Assembly (NCBI GenBank): GCA_934202525.1
Contig: CAKPYB010000012.1
Location: forward strand, 23,645 to 87,644
Reading direction: 5' to 3'
DNA from: an uncultured Prevotella sp.
Lineage (GTDB): Bacteria > Bacteroidota > Bacteroidia > Bacteroidales > Bacteroidaceae
DNA length: 64,000 nt
In this document: piece after piece, positions 8,724 through 17,659 of the stretch
Layout of the letters: the number at the start of each line of letters is the position of its first letter
Position numbering within the stretch: position 1 is the first letter of the stretch
The notes under the pieces: model-generated
What the model saw: the letters and a program-made list of their open reading frames with translations, nothing else
Told to the model about the DNA's origin: nothing
Databases searched by the model: none
Translations under genes and position numbers: made by a program

Positions 8724-10046
8724 ATGTTTAAACGAAAAATCGAGAAATATCTCAAAGAATGGAAGAGTGATGAGCACAAAATGCCTCTCATCATCAAAGG
8801 ATGTCGCCAATGTGGAAAGACATTCTCGGTACTCGATTTTGCCCATAAGAATTATGAGCATGTTGTGTATCTAGACTTTTTCCAGCATCCAGAATACAAG
8901 TCGGTATTTGATGGTGGTCTGGATATCGATCTTCTCTGCATGACCCTTTCTACCTTAATACCTGATGCCAATTTCACATCGGGCAAAACCTGCATCATCT
9001 TTGACGAGATACAAGAATGCCCACGTGCTCGCACAGCCTTGAAATTCTTCAAGACTGATGGCAGATACGATGTCATCGGTACGGGTTCCCTGCTGGGAGT
9101 CAGCGGTTACCATACCAATGCTTCGTCAGAGGCTCCAATTCCTGTAGGTTACGAGACCATCATAGACATGTATCCAATGGATTTTGAGGAATGGCTCTGG
9201 GCAAATGGCATTAAGAAAATGACCATCGACTACCTGCATCGCTGCCTGGAAGAAAAGACTCCAGTACAAGAAGCCATCCACGAAAGAATGCGCCAACTGC
9301 TGCTGCAATATTGCATTGTTGGCGGAATGCCAAGAGCCGTGAGCGTATTTATGGAAACTCATAATATGCAAAACGTGCTACGGATGCAGCAAGCCATCAT
9401 CGAAGAATATAAAGTAGATATGCTGAAATATGCTCCACAAGCAGACAAGTCGAGAATCAGAGAATGCTTCGAGTCAATTCCACGTCAACTGAGTAAGGAA
9501 AACAAGAAATTCGCATACGCCACAGTACGCCCCAACGGCAGAGGACGTGACTATCAGGGCAGTTTGCAATGGATAGAAGATGCTGGCATTATCCGCCGTT
9601 GCTACAACCTGTCAGCACCCGAACTCCCACTAGATGGCAACTCCATCCCCGACCAGTTTAAGGTTTACATGGCAGATACGGGACTTTTCATCAGTATGCT
9701 CGAACCTGGAACAGCAGCTGATATTCTGCAAGGCAATCTCTATGGATACAAGGGAGCCATCTTTGAAAATCTGGTGGCCGACATCTTTGGCAAGATGAAT
9801 CGCAAGCTCTATTATTTCCGCAAGGATTCGGGTTTGGAAATAGACTTTGTTACAAGATACGAAGGCAAATGCACTTTGGTAGAAGTAAAGGCGAGCAACG
9901 GAAACATCAAAAGTGCCAAGACCATCCTTTCGAATCCCGAAAAGTATCACGTATCTCAAGCCATCAAACTGGGAGATGTAAATGTGGGAACAGCCCCACA
10001 GACTCTCATTCTTCCCCTCTACATGGCTTTTCTGCTGGTAGACTAA
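8724..10046 (+). CDS. AAA ATPase with DUF4143 C-terminal domain (locus B)
   Basis: 440 aa. P-loop IKGCRQCGKT (about 24-33), Walker B TCIIFDEIQECP, sensor VIGTGSLLG. The DUF4143 part follows from about 190, with a helical linker (QADKSRIRECFESIP) and a PD-(D/E)XK-like ending (SGLEIDFVTRY ... LVEVKASNG). It is closely related along its whole length to locus C in this window and shares that gene's upstream repeats. The family's role is unknown; it is common and multi-copy in Bacteroidota. The two-component regulator gene starts 49 bp downstream on the same strand with no terminator visible, so read-through from the ATPase promoter is possible. Confidence 0.78.
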   Translation: MFKRKIEKYLKEWKSDEHKMPLIIKGCRQCGKTFSVLDFAHKNYEHVVYLDFFQHPEYKSVFDGGLDIDLLCMTLSTLIPDANFTSGKTCIIFDEIQECPRARTALKFFKTDGRYDVIGTGSLLGVSGYHTNASSEAPIPVGYETIIDMYPMDFEEWLWANGIKKMTIDYLHRCLEEKTPVQEAIHERMRQLLLQYCIVGGMPRAVSVFMETHNMQNVLRMQQAIIEEYKVDMLKYAPQADKSRIRECFESIPRQLSKENKKFAYATVRPNGRGRDYQGSLQWIEDAGIIRRCYNLSAPELPLDGNSIPDQFKVYMADTGLFISMLEPGTAADILQGNLYGYKGAIFENLVADIFGKMNRKLYYFRKDSGLEIDFVTRYEGKCTLVEVKASNGNIKSAKTILSNPEKYHVSQAIKLGDVNVGTAPQTLILPLYMAFLLVD

Positions 10047-10095
10047 AGATAGAAGCAGGACATCAAGGAAAATATCATCATAAAAAAAACGAACA

Positions 10096-11460
10096 ATGAT
10101 TAAGAAACAAGGAACGATATTGATTGTTGATGACAACCGCAACATTCTTACTACGGTAAGGATGCTGCTGGAACCCATATTCGATGGCATCATCACCATC
10201 GCCAACCCTAACTCCATCCCAGCCAAGCTGAGAGAGGAGCACCCCGACGTGGTGCTGCTCGACATGAACTTCTCCAGCGGAATCAATTCGGGAAACGAGG
10301 GATTGTACTGGCTCAGGGAAATCAAGAGCCTCAGCCCGAAAACTGAGGTGGTGCTCTTTACCGCCTATGCCGACATCCAACTTGCCGTAACAGGCATCAA
10401 GGAAGGTGCCGCCGACTTCATCGTGAAGCCTTTCGAAAACGAGAAGATGATCCGTACGCTGGTAGAGGCTAGGGATAAGAACAGGGCTGTGGATAACGTT
10501 ATTAACAGAAATGGTGGAAAACCAGGTGTAAAAGATACGCAAAGCGCTATGTATTGGGGAGATAGCGAAGTTATGAACAATTTGAGAAATATTGTGGAAA
10601 AAGTTGCCGCAACCGATGCGAATATCCTCATTACGGGAGAAAACGGAACGGGTAAAGAGGTGTTAGCCAACGAGATACATCGTTTATCCACAAGATGTGG
10701 AAAGAAAATGCTGCCTGTGGATATGGGAGCCATCACGGAAACCCTTTTCGAGAGCGAACTCTTCGGTCATGTGAAAGGTGCCTTTACCGATGCTAAGGTA
10801 GATAAACCGGGCAAGTTTGAGCTTGCCGACGGCAGTACCATCTTCCTGGATGAGATAGGAAACTTATCCTATGGTCTTCAGGCAAAACTCCTTACCGCCC
10901 TGCAACGCAGAAGCATCGTAAGAGTGGGCGGAAGTACGCAGATTCCCATCAACGTACGACTGGTTTGCGCCACCAACCGCAACCTGCAGCAGATGGTAAA
11001 CGATGGCGAATTCAGAGAGGATCTGCTCTATCGCATCAACACCATCCATCTGGAATTGCCTGCCCTGAGACAGAGAAAATCAGACATCGTTCCGCTGGCA
11101 GAAAGATTCCTCCGTCAATATGGCGATTTATATAATAAGATGAATCTCCGTCTTTCGGAAGAGGCTGAGAAAAAACTTACCAGTTTGCCTTGGTACGGCA
11201 ATATCCGTGAACTTCAGCACGCCATCGAGAAAGCCGTGATTCTATCTGACGGCGGAATGATTTCTGCCGAAGATATTGACGGCGGAAACCAGCAGAGAAA
11301 AGAAAAACCCCTGGAAGAGGTGCAGACGCTCGACGAGATGGAAAGCCGAATGATAGAGAAAACCATCAGAGAATGCGAAGGCAATCTGTCGGTAGTTGCC
11401 GCAAGACTGGGCATTTCCCGCCAGACGCTTTATAATAAGATTAAGCGATACGGGTTGTAG
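10096..11460 (+). CDS. sigma-54-dependent response regulator (NtrC family)
   Basis: 454 aa. Receiver domain with the acidic pair DD (12-13), phospho-acceptor Asp56 (VVLLDMNF) and the Lys in VKPF. AAA+ activator domain from about 155: Walker A GENGTGKE, the sigma-54-contacting GAFTDA loop (present and intact), Walker B TIFLDEIG. Fis-type helix-turn-helix at the C-terminus (VAARLGISRQTLYNKIKRYG). It activates sigma-54 promoters when phosphorylated, most likely by the histidine kinase encoded 88 bp downstream. The target is probably the nearby efflux block. The second regulator at 24.0 kb is a paralogue without the AAA+ domain. Confidence 0.92.
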   Translation: MIKKQGTILIVDDNRNILTTVRMLLEPIFDGIITIANPNSIPAKLREEHPDVVLLDMNFSSGINSGNEGLYWLREIKSLSPKTEVVLFTAYADIQLAVTGIKEGAADFIVKPFENEKMIRTLVEARDKNRAVDNVINRNGGKPGVKDTQSAMYWGDSEVMNNLRNIVEKVAATDANILITGENGTGKEVLANEIHRLSTRCGKKMLPVDMGAITETLFESELFGHVKGAFTDAKVDKPGKFELADGSTIFLDEIGNLSYGLQAKLLTALQRRSIVRVGGSTQIPINVRLVCATNRNLQQMVNDGEFREDLLYRINTIHLELPALRQRKSDIVPLAERFLRQYGDLYNKMNLRLSEEAEKKLTSLPWYGNIRELQHAIEKAVILSDGGMISAEDIDGGNQQRKEKPLEEVQTLDEMESRMIEKTIRECEGNLSVVAARLGISRQTLYNKIKRYGL

Positions 11461-11548
11461 AAGGAGTTAAGAAGTCAAAGGAGTTAAGGAGTTAAGACAA
11501 TAGCTTTAGTAATCATAAAGTTCAAAGCTCAAATTTCAAAGTATCTAG

Positions 11549-12745
11549 ATGAAAAATCAGTTAGCAATCATCGTTTTATTGGTGATTTTGGTGGTTTTAA
11601 TAGCAGTCAACATCTGGCTCTACCGCCACTATCGTCGCAACATCAAGAAGGTAACCTTCCTTTTTGATGCGATAGATAATGGGGATTTCTCCTTCAGTTT
11701 TCCTACGGAGAAGAGGTTTAAGGAGGATAAGATTCTGCATCAATCCCTCAACCGCATCAAGCTCTTCCTGCAGCATACGAGAGAGGAGCAGATGGAGCGG
11801 GAGAAATATTACGAGCAGATTCTGAATGCGGTAGATACGGGCATCCTGGTGGTGGATAGCCACGACAACATCCTGCAGCACAACCAGGCAGCCCTCCGGT
11901 TGCTCGATACGGATGTGCTTACCCACATGAACCAGGTAAAAGAAAAGCTGAAGGATGAACACCTGGCAAAACATGAGACGCAAGCCATGCTGAAAGACAA
12001 GCACGTGCGCATCATCGCCCTGAGCGACGTGAGCCACGAGCTGAGCAACCAGGAAGTGGATTCATGGATTAAACTGATTCGTGTGCTGACCCATGAAATC
12101 ATGAATACCATCACGCCGGTTACTTCGCTCAGCGAGACTCTGCTTACCCGAGTTACAGAGGATAAAGACTTGAAGCAAGGCTTGGAAACCATCCACAAAA
12201 CGGGAACCGAGCTGTTGGCTTTCGTCAACAACTATCGCCGCTTCACCCATGTTCCCCAGCCTCAGCCTGCTCTTTTCTATGTGGAACCATTCCTGGAAAG
12301 AATGGCGCTGCTCTGCAACCACGAAGTTGAGATTTCGGTTACTCCCAAGGATTTGCTGGTTTATGCCGATGAGAACCTCCTCTCTCACGTAGTAACGAAT
12401 CTTCTGAAGAATGCCGTAGAAGCTTTCAAGGAAAAGGAAAGAGAAGACAAGCAGGAATGCCGCTCCGCGGATTTGAAATCCGCGGCAAGCAAGAAGACAT
12501 TTATCCGTCTCCAAGCCTACGCCAACGCCCAGGAATCCATCATCATCGATGTGAGCAACAACGCCGGCCTCATCCCCGAAGATGTAGCCTCCCACATTTT
12601 CATCCCGTTCTTCACCACGAAGCCGGAAGGAAGCGGAATCGGGCTCTCCCTTTCCCGCCAAATCATGCGAGTAAGCGGCGGCAGCCTCTCGCTCCATCAG
12701 GACAAGGCACAGGGAATCACCACCTTCCGTATCATTATCCCATAA
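11549..12745 (+). CDS. sensor histidine kinase, partner of the NtrC-type regulator
   Basis: 398 aa. One membrane helix (about 5-25), a PAS-like segment (about 90-120, LNAVDTGILVVDSHDNILQHN), a phospho-acceptor His in VLTHEIMNTITP and a HATPase domain with N-box (NLLKNAVEAF), DVSNN and GSGIGLSL. No large sensing domain is outside the membrane, so the signal may be sensed in the membrane or the cytoplasm. Within the ATP-binding domain about 20 extra residues (around RSADLKSAA) are encoded by a palindromic repeat, absent from the paralogous kinase at 24.6 kb. It probably phosphorylates the regulator just upstream. Confidence 0.9.
   Translation: MKNQLAIIVLLVILVVLIAVNIWLYRHYRRNIKKVTFLFDAIDNGDFSFSFPTEKRFKEDKILHQSLNRIKLFLQHTREEQMEREKYYEQILNAVDTGILVVDSHDNILQHNQAALRLLDTDVLTHMNQVKEKLKDEHLAKHETQAMLKDKHVRIIALSDVSHELSNQEVDSWIKLIRVLTHEIMNTITPVTSLSETLLTRVTEDKDLKQGLETIHKTGTELLAFVNNYRRFTHVPQPQPALFYVEPFLERMALLCNHEVEISVTPKDLLVYADENLLSHVVTNLLKNAVEAFKEKEREDKQECRSADLKSAASKKTFIRLQAYANAQESIIIDVSNNAGLIPEDVASHIFIPFFTTKPEGSGIGLSLSRQIMRVSGGSLSLHQDKAQGITTFRIIIP
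12465..12485. repeat. REP-like palindrome inside the kinase coding sequence
   Basis: Half-sites CCGCGGATTT and AAATCCGCGG flank a central G, giving a 21-bp near-perfect palindrome. It is read in frame as about seven residues within the kinase's ATP-binding domain. Similar GC-rich palindromes are usually intergenic in this group. Confidence 0.8.
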
Positions 12746-12770
12746 AAAAGTATAATTTTGGGGAGGAAAG

Positions 12771-12802
12771 TTTGGCTCTTTCGCTTTTTTACCATATCTT
12801 TG
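12771..12802 (+). promoter_or_regulatory. promoter of the MNT-HEPN-Fic operon
   Basis: TTTG at 12771-12774, a 20-bp spacer and TATCTTTG at 12795-12802 match the Bacteroidota consensus. A leader of about 15 nt leads to the ATG at 12824. Confidence 0.8.
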
Positions 12803-12823
12803 CCATTATAAAAGATTAAGCTT

Positions 12824-13144
12824 ATGTCAACAGACGACAAGACCATATTAAAGATAAAAGATATAGCTAAATCTGCTATTCCTTCAGGAAGCAAGGCTAT
12901 ATTGTATGGATCAAGAGCGAGAGGTGATGCTCGCAACGATTCAGACTGGGACATTCTTATCCTTTTAGACAAAGACAAACTGGAACAAACGGACTATGAC
13001 AGAATAAGTTACCCGTTTGTCTTGTTAGGTTGCGACCTCGGCACAGAAATCAATCCAATTCTTTACACAAAGAAAGAATGGGAATCGTATAACTTCACCC
13101 CTTTTTACGAGAATGTAAATCGAGACGGCATTAGTTTAATATAA
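12824..13144 (+). CDS. MNT-type nucleotidyltransferase (antitoxin-like)
   Basis: 106 aa. Contains the minimal nucleotidyltransferase signature GSRARGDARNDSDWDILI (about residues 30-47), in which GS and the DxD-type acidic pair hold metal and nucleotide. In MNT/HEPN pairs this enzyme adenylylates and silences the HEPN partner. The HEPN gene follows 5 bp after the stop, and a Fic gene comes next. Together they look like a toxin-antitoxin or defence operon. The start is fixed by the promoter 22 bp upstream. Confidence 0.85.
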   Translation: MSTDDKTILKIKDIAKSAIPSGSKAILYGSRARGDARNDSDWDILILLDKDKLEQTDYDRISYPFVLLGCDLGTEINPILYTKKEWESYNFTPFYENVNRDGISLI

Positions 13145-13149
13145 AAGTT

Positions 13150-13539
13150 ATGGATCAAGTAAACAAAGACACATTAATCAGTCTGCAAGTAGAAAAAGCC
13201 AAGCGCTTTTTAACTCAAGCAGATGAAATGGTTGAACTAAAGCATTGGGATTTGGCAGCCAATCGCTATTACTATGCCTGCTTCCATGCCGTACAAGCTC
13301 TATTTATAGCAAAAGGTGTTAATGCCCACACTCATGCTGGCATTAACACCCAATTCAGTTTGCACTTCGTAAAGACTGGTATCGTAGATATCTCTTATGG
13401 CAGTTTCCTCGCCCGTATGTTTCAGTTAAGGCAAAAGGCCGATTACAACTGCGCCTACGAAATTTCCGAGAATGACATTCAGGAAATTATTGGCTTATCA
13501 CACGAATTTATAAAAACCATATTAAACTTAGTCAAATAA
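13150..13539 (+). CDS. HEPN-domain protein (UPF0332-like), partner of MNT
   Basis: 129 aa, all-helical. It shows the HEPN layout: an N-terminal helix (EKAKRFLTQADEMVELKHWDLAANRYYYACFHAVQALF) and, near residue 97, RQKADYN. The last fits the R-x4-Y form seen in UPF0332 proteins, rather than the R-x4-6-H motif of active HEPN RNases. The Tyr could be the site modified by the MNT partner; that is inference. The gene sits 5 bp after MNT and 16 bp before Fic, so the three are cotranscribed. Confidence 0.82.
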   Translation: MDQVNKDTLISLQVEKAKRFLTQADEMVELKHWDLAANRYYYACFHAVQALFIAKGVNAHTHAGINTQFSLHFVKTGIVDISYGSFLARMFQLRQKADYNCAYEISENDIQEIIGLSHEFIKTILNLVK

Positions 13540-13555
13540 TTACTTACAGAAGATT

Positions 13556-14347
13556 ATGGCATTCGAAAAGGAAATCAAGGAATACGAGGATTTGAGACGC
13601 AAATATCAAACCCTTATCATCAATAAAATGGATAGAGAAGAGTACATCAAATATAATGAAGTACTCTTCTCTACCCATTCGTGCGCCATTGAAGGCAACT
13701 CATTCTCCGTAGATGATACTCGGGAACTGAAGGAGAAAGGTCTGGGGATGATTCCTGCCGGAAAGACGCTCTTCGAGGCTTTCGAAATGCTTGACCACTT
13801 CGAAGCCTTCGAGTACATGATGCAAAACACGCAGCATCCGCTCGACGAGAATCTTCTGAAAGAAATCAACAGACGGGTTACCAGCCACACGCTTTCCTAC
13901 CGTTCTCCAGAAGCCATTCCAGGCGAATACACCACCACGGATATGGCTGCAGGCGACACGGTATTTGGCGACCACGAAGAACTCATCGCCAGAGTTCCCA
14001 AGCTGTTGGAATCTACCGAAAAAGCCATCGTTTCGGCAGCCGTTCATCCCATGATTCTTGCCGCCCGTTTCCATGGTTTCTACGAATATCTCCATCCGTT
14101 CCGTGATGGGAATGGAAGAACAGGACGACTCATCAGCAACTACATTCTCCTAAGATTGAATCATCCGCTCCTCATCATCCCATCCGAAGCCCGCCAGGAA
14201 TACATTTCTGCCCTCCGCATGATTCGTACGGAAGCAACTGACGAGCACCTCATCCGCTTCTTTTTCAAGATGGCAATACAGAGAATGGAAGAAGAGCTGA
14301 AACAGAAAGAGGCTAACACCAAGCGATTTATGACATTCCTCTTCTAA
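13556..14347 (+). CDS. Fic family AMPylase/nucleotidyltransferase
   Basis: 263 aa. The Fic core motif HPFRDGNGRTGR (about 181-192) is complete, so catalysis is likely. An N-terminal inhibitory helix with S-x3-E-G (SCAIEGN, near residue 43) marks it as a class II Fic protein, which keeps itself inactive until relieved. Fic proteins transfer AMP or similar groups to target proteins. It is the third gene of an operon with MNT and HEPN, an unusual pairing of two nucleotidyl-transfer families. Immediately after the stop lies an orphan repeat-promoter unit. Confidence 0.9.
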   Translation: MAFEKEIKEYEDLRRKYQTLIINKMDREEYIKYNEVLFSTHSCAIEGNSFSVDDTRELKEKGLGMIPAGKTLFEAFEMLDHFEAFEYMMQNTQHPLDENLLKEINRRVTSHTLSYRSPEAIPGEYTTTDMAAGDTVFGDHEELIARVPKLLESTEKAIVSAAVHPMILAARFHGFYEYLHPFRDGNGRTGRLISNYILLRLNHPLLIIPSEARQEYISALRMIRTEATDEHLIRFFFKMAIQRMEEELKQKEANTKRFMTFLF

Positions 14348-14356
14348 TATGCTCAA

Positions 14357-14424
14357 ACATTTTACGGATTTCGGCATATTCACGCTAAAACATTTTGCGG
14401 ATTTCGGCAAAAGCCTTATCTTTG
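14357..14424 (+). promoter_or_regulatory. orphan 33-bp repeat pair and promoter with no gene downstream (locus E)
   Basis: Two copies of ACATTTTRCGGATTTCGGCA start at 14357 and 14390 (33-bp offset). TTTG at 14394-14397 lies inside the second copy, and TATCTTTG follows at 14417-14424 after 19 bp. The architecture matches ATPase locus D, including the distance between last repeat and promoter. Only about 47 bp remain before the converging ABC ATPase stop codon, so no ATPase gene is present. Confidence 0.75.
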
Positions 14425-14471
14425 CACACGTAAATCATTAATTATAAGCAGAATACGATTTCTTTGAAATT

Positions 14472-15137
14472 TTACTCATCCAATATCTGTCCATCAAACA
14501 GGCGGATGGTGCGATGGGCTATCTTGGCATCATGCTCATTATGCGTTACCATGACGATGGTGGTGCCCTCGTGGTTCAGCTCGGTAAGCAGATGCATTAC
14601 CTCGGCTCCATTCTTGGAATCGAGGTTACCCGTAGGCTCATCGGCAAGGATGAGCTTGGGACCGAAGACCACGGCACGGGCGATGGCTACTCGCTGCTGC
14701 TGACCACCTGATAGCTGGTGAGGGAAGTGCTTGGCACGATGGCTGATGGCCATTCGCTTCATAATCGCCTGCACCTTTGCCTTGCGCTCCGCCTTCGGAA
14801 TGTTGAGGTAAGTAAGAGGAAGTTCGATGTTCTCCTCTACATTCAATTCATCTATCAGGTTGAAGCTCTGGAACACAAATCCGATTTCTCCCTTTCTCAC
14901 ATCCGTGCGCTCCTTTTCCTTCAGGTTTGCCACCTCGTGATTACCCAGGAAATATTTTCCAGAAGTTGGATTGTCGAGCAAACCGAGAATGTTGAGCAAG
15001 GTGGATTTGCCACAACCGGATGGTCCCATAATGGCAACAAACTCGCCGTCTTCTACTGTGAAAGATACGTTATTTAAAGCAATCGTCTCCACATCTTCTG
15101 TGCGGAATGACTTGCAAAGATTCTCTACTTTTATCAT
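14472..15137 (-). CDS. ABC transporter ATP-binding protein (MacB/LolD type)
   Basis: 221 aa, full length for the family. Walker A GPSGCGKST, signature LSGGQQQRVAIARA, Walker B LILADEPTGNLD, switch His in VMVTHN. This subfamily works with FtsX/MacB-type permeases in efflux or lipoprotein-related transport. It is the last gene of the series TolC - adaptor - permease - ATPase, 87 bp after the permease gene. It is highly similar to the ATPase at 20.7 kb, suggesting duplication of the pair. Confidence 0.9.
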   Translation of the reverse strand: MIKVENLCKSFRTEDVETIALNNVSFTVEDGEFVAIMGPSGCGKSTLLNILGLLDNPTSGKYFLGNHEVANLKEKERTDVRKGEIGFVFQSFNLIDELNVEENIELPLTYLNIPKAERKAKVQAIMKRMAISHRAKHFPHQLSGGQQQRVAIARAVVFGPKLILADEPTGNLDSKNGAEVMHLLTELNHEGTTIVMVTHNEHDAKIAHRTIRLFDGQILDE

Positions 15138-15224
15138 TTTATTTAATGTTGAATGTTAAATGTTGAATGTTAAATTAGGGCATACGCCCTTAAATCTGTG
15201 TCATCTGTGAAATCTGTGGGAGAC

Positions 15225-17609
15225 TTATTCATTCTTGAGATACTTCACAGGATTACTATTAGCCACCTTGTAGCAGTTGATGATCACGGAAAGCCCGATG
15301 ATGACGAGCAAGATGATGGTAACGCCGATAAACAGCAGAGGCGTCATCGTAATCTTCTCGCTGAACGACATGAGCCATTGTCTGGCAATCAGCCAAGCCC
15401 CCAAGTCGCCCACGATGATGCAAGGCAAGGCAATCTTCATGATGTCCTTCAGGAAGATGCGAAGAATATCCTTCACCTTGGCTCCGTTCACCTTTCTGAT
15501 GGCAATCTCCTTGCGGCGGCGGTTCACCTCATCACTCGTATAACCCACCAATCCGAAGAGGGCTATGATCATCGTTACGATGCCTGCAACCAAGATTCCG
15601 TTGCGGAAATTGAGCTGGGAAGCATACTGGTTAGCCAATTCTGAAGCATAACTCTTCACGATGACCTTATTGTTCGGATACATCGCCTGCACCTTCGATT
15701 GCAACTCCGACAACGATTCATCCTTCATTTCATTAAACTTAACCAACATATAGTAAGCCGTCTTGGCAGAATAGAAATACAAGTCAGGAAATTCATTCAT
15801 TCCATCACTACCGGTTGCCACAGCACCCCAGCGAATATTCCTGCTCACGCCACAAATGGTAAAAATATTATCATCATGTCCTGTACAGGTAATTTGCTTG
15901 CCAACTACGCCATCCTTCCAATGCCACGTTTTGATGAGTTTCTCTGCACCTCGTTCATCAATAATAACCTGTCGGCAACTGTCATTTCTTTCCGTAAAGA
16001 AAGAGCCCTGAACGATAGGAATATTCATCATCTTGAAGAAATTATCGTCCACTCCCGACATCTCCATGATATTAAAGGTATTCTTCTCGTCGCCAGGTAC
16101 TCCAACCATATTTCCACTACGTTCATACCCATCGAGCGGAACATTAAAAGTCGAACTGCATTCCTTGACATTCGGCATCCGCCTGATTTCTGCCAGACAT
16201 TGGTTGCGCTGGTCTCTATTGCTGGCATCTACCGAAACAATAGCCACATGATCGTAATCATACCCAGGATTGAGCCCCAACATCAGCTGGTATTGACCAT
16301 TCACGATGTAAAGCAAACTAAACAGCAAACCAGAAATAACGAACTGGATACCCAGCAAACCAAGTTTCCAAAGGTTGCGATTCTCATTATAGCCACGGAA
16401 AGCGATGGCTACAGGAATCTTGTTGTAAAGCCAACCTGGCAGCAAGCCGCCAACCAGCAGTACCAGTATACAGATAGCCACCAATATCCAACTGCCACGA
16501 TTAAGCACCAACGTACTTACCGGAGCAGAAAGGAAGTTTTCGATGGTTCCCTTGCAAAGGAACACAAGAACAGCCGCAAGAACAACCGCCAGCCCCACAT
16601 GCACCAAAGCTTCAGAAAAAATGATGGCATGAATGTTTTTAGGTTCTGCACCATAGCACTTGCGGACAGCCATTTCGCGAGAACGACCCACGAGATTTCC
16701 AACGATGATAAGCAGATAGTTCATCACAGAAGTGAAGAGAAGAACAAAAGCGATAATTCCCATAATCCATCCCATCTTCTTGATGTAAGGGTCTTGGGTG
16801 TAAACATCGCTCAATACCGTGAAATCATAGTTCAGTTCTAATCCCATATTCTTCATCTCCTTCAAAGGGAAATGATCCTCTCGCATCTTATTCACGTAAG
16901 GCTTGAGTTCTTTTGCCTCATGCCCCTTTGCCAACCGGATGTAGGACCTATAGGAATCATTTCCCACCCATTGGCCTCTTCCATCGTAGGAATATACGTA
17001 TGGCACACTACACCTCGACAGAATCATCTGCGTACCATGAAAGGAAGAACCCCAGGGAAACGCTTCGAAAACACCATAGATGGTAAAAGTGGTTCCCGGA
17101 TAATTAGAAAGCGTGAAATGCTTACCTACAACATTACCGCCTATCTTTGCTGCCGTTTCTGAATCGATGAGACAGGACAAAGGTTGGGATAAAATCTGTT
17201 TAGCCTTGCCTATCAATATCTTCTGTGGAAAGACATCGAAGAAACAACTGTCTGCCATCCTGATATTGGCAGAAACGATGTTCTGGTCTTCCATCTTACA
17301 TTGGGCATCATCATAAAAATAATGAGTACTGGTAGCAGCTTCCACCATAGGCGCATATTGCTTTACACCTTGGGCGATGGCTCCTGAAGTATTGGTAAAC
17401 TCCATGATTTCGCCATGATTACTACCCACTTCCGAAATCAGATACGTCCTCTCCCATTCAGGAAAGTACGTATCGTAAGTCTGCTCGAAATAAATCTCGG
17501 CGATAATTACCGAACTGATTGCCAATCCGAGCGCCAGACACAAGATCTTCACGAAATTGTGCTGGCCCCTTCGAGGCAGATTCTTGAATGCGTTAATAAT
17601 ATGATTCAT
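15225..17609 (-). CDS. MacB/FtsX-type ABC permease
   Basis: 794 aa from the ATG at 17609 (MNHIINAFKNLPRRG). The longer open frame adds eleven residues without a signal function. Layout: N-terminal membrane helix, a large periplasmic domain (MacB_PCD type), three helices with an FtsX domain (about 280-420), a second periplasmic domain and a final FtsX domain. Such double-FtsX permeases are typical of Bacteroidota and couple with MacB-like ATPases and, through an adaptor and TolC, to export. It lies between the adaptor gene and its ATPase gene. The substrate is unknown. Confidence 0.85.
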   Translation of the reverse strand: MNHIINAFKNLPRRGQHNFVKILCLALGLAISSVIIAEIYFEQTYDTYFPEWERTYLISEVGSNHGEIMEFTNTSGAIAQGVKQYAPMVEAATSTHYFYDDAQCKMEDQNIVSANIRMADSCFFDVFPQKILIGKAKQILSQPLSCLIDSETAAKIGGNVVGKHFTLSNYPGTTFTIYGVFEAFPWGSSFHGTQMILSRCSVPYVYSYDGRGQWVGNDSYRSYIRLAKGHEAKELKPYVNKMREDHFPLKEMKNMGLELNYDFTVLSDVYTQDPYIKKMGWIMGIIAFVLLFTSVMNYLLIIVGNLVGRSREMAVRKCYGAEPKNIHAIIFSEALVHVGLAVVLAAVLVFLCKGTIENFLSAPVSTLVLNRGSWILVAICILVLLVGGLLPGWLYNKIPVAIAFRGYNENRNLWKLGLLGIQFVISGLLFSLLYIVNGQYQLMLGLNPGYDYDHVAIVSVDASNRDQRNQCLAEIRRMPNVKECSSTFNVPLDGYERSGNMVGVPGDEKNTFNIMEMSGVDDNFFKMMNIPIVQGSFFTERNDSCRQVIIDERGAEKLIKTWHWKDGVVGKQITCTGHDDNIFTICGVSRNIRWGAVATGSDGMNEFPDLYFYSAKTAYYMLVKFNEMKDESLSELQSKVQAMYPNNKVIVKSYASELANQYASQLNFRNGILVAGIVTMIIALFGLVGYTSDEVNRRRKEIAIRKVNGAKVKDILRIFLKDIMKIALPCIIVGDLGAWLIARQWLMSFSEKITMTPLLFIGVTIILLVIIGLSVIINCYKVANSNPVKYLKNE

Positions 17610-17659
17610 ATCAATATCCTGTTTCAAGGGCGTTAGCCCCAATTAATCACTAATCACTA

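Noticed and set aside
14357..14424. CRISPR-like array
   Set aside because: Repeats are two or three per site, short, tied to promoters, and there are no cas genes anywhere in the window. The same applies to the other 33-bp arrays.
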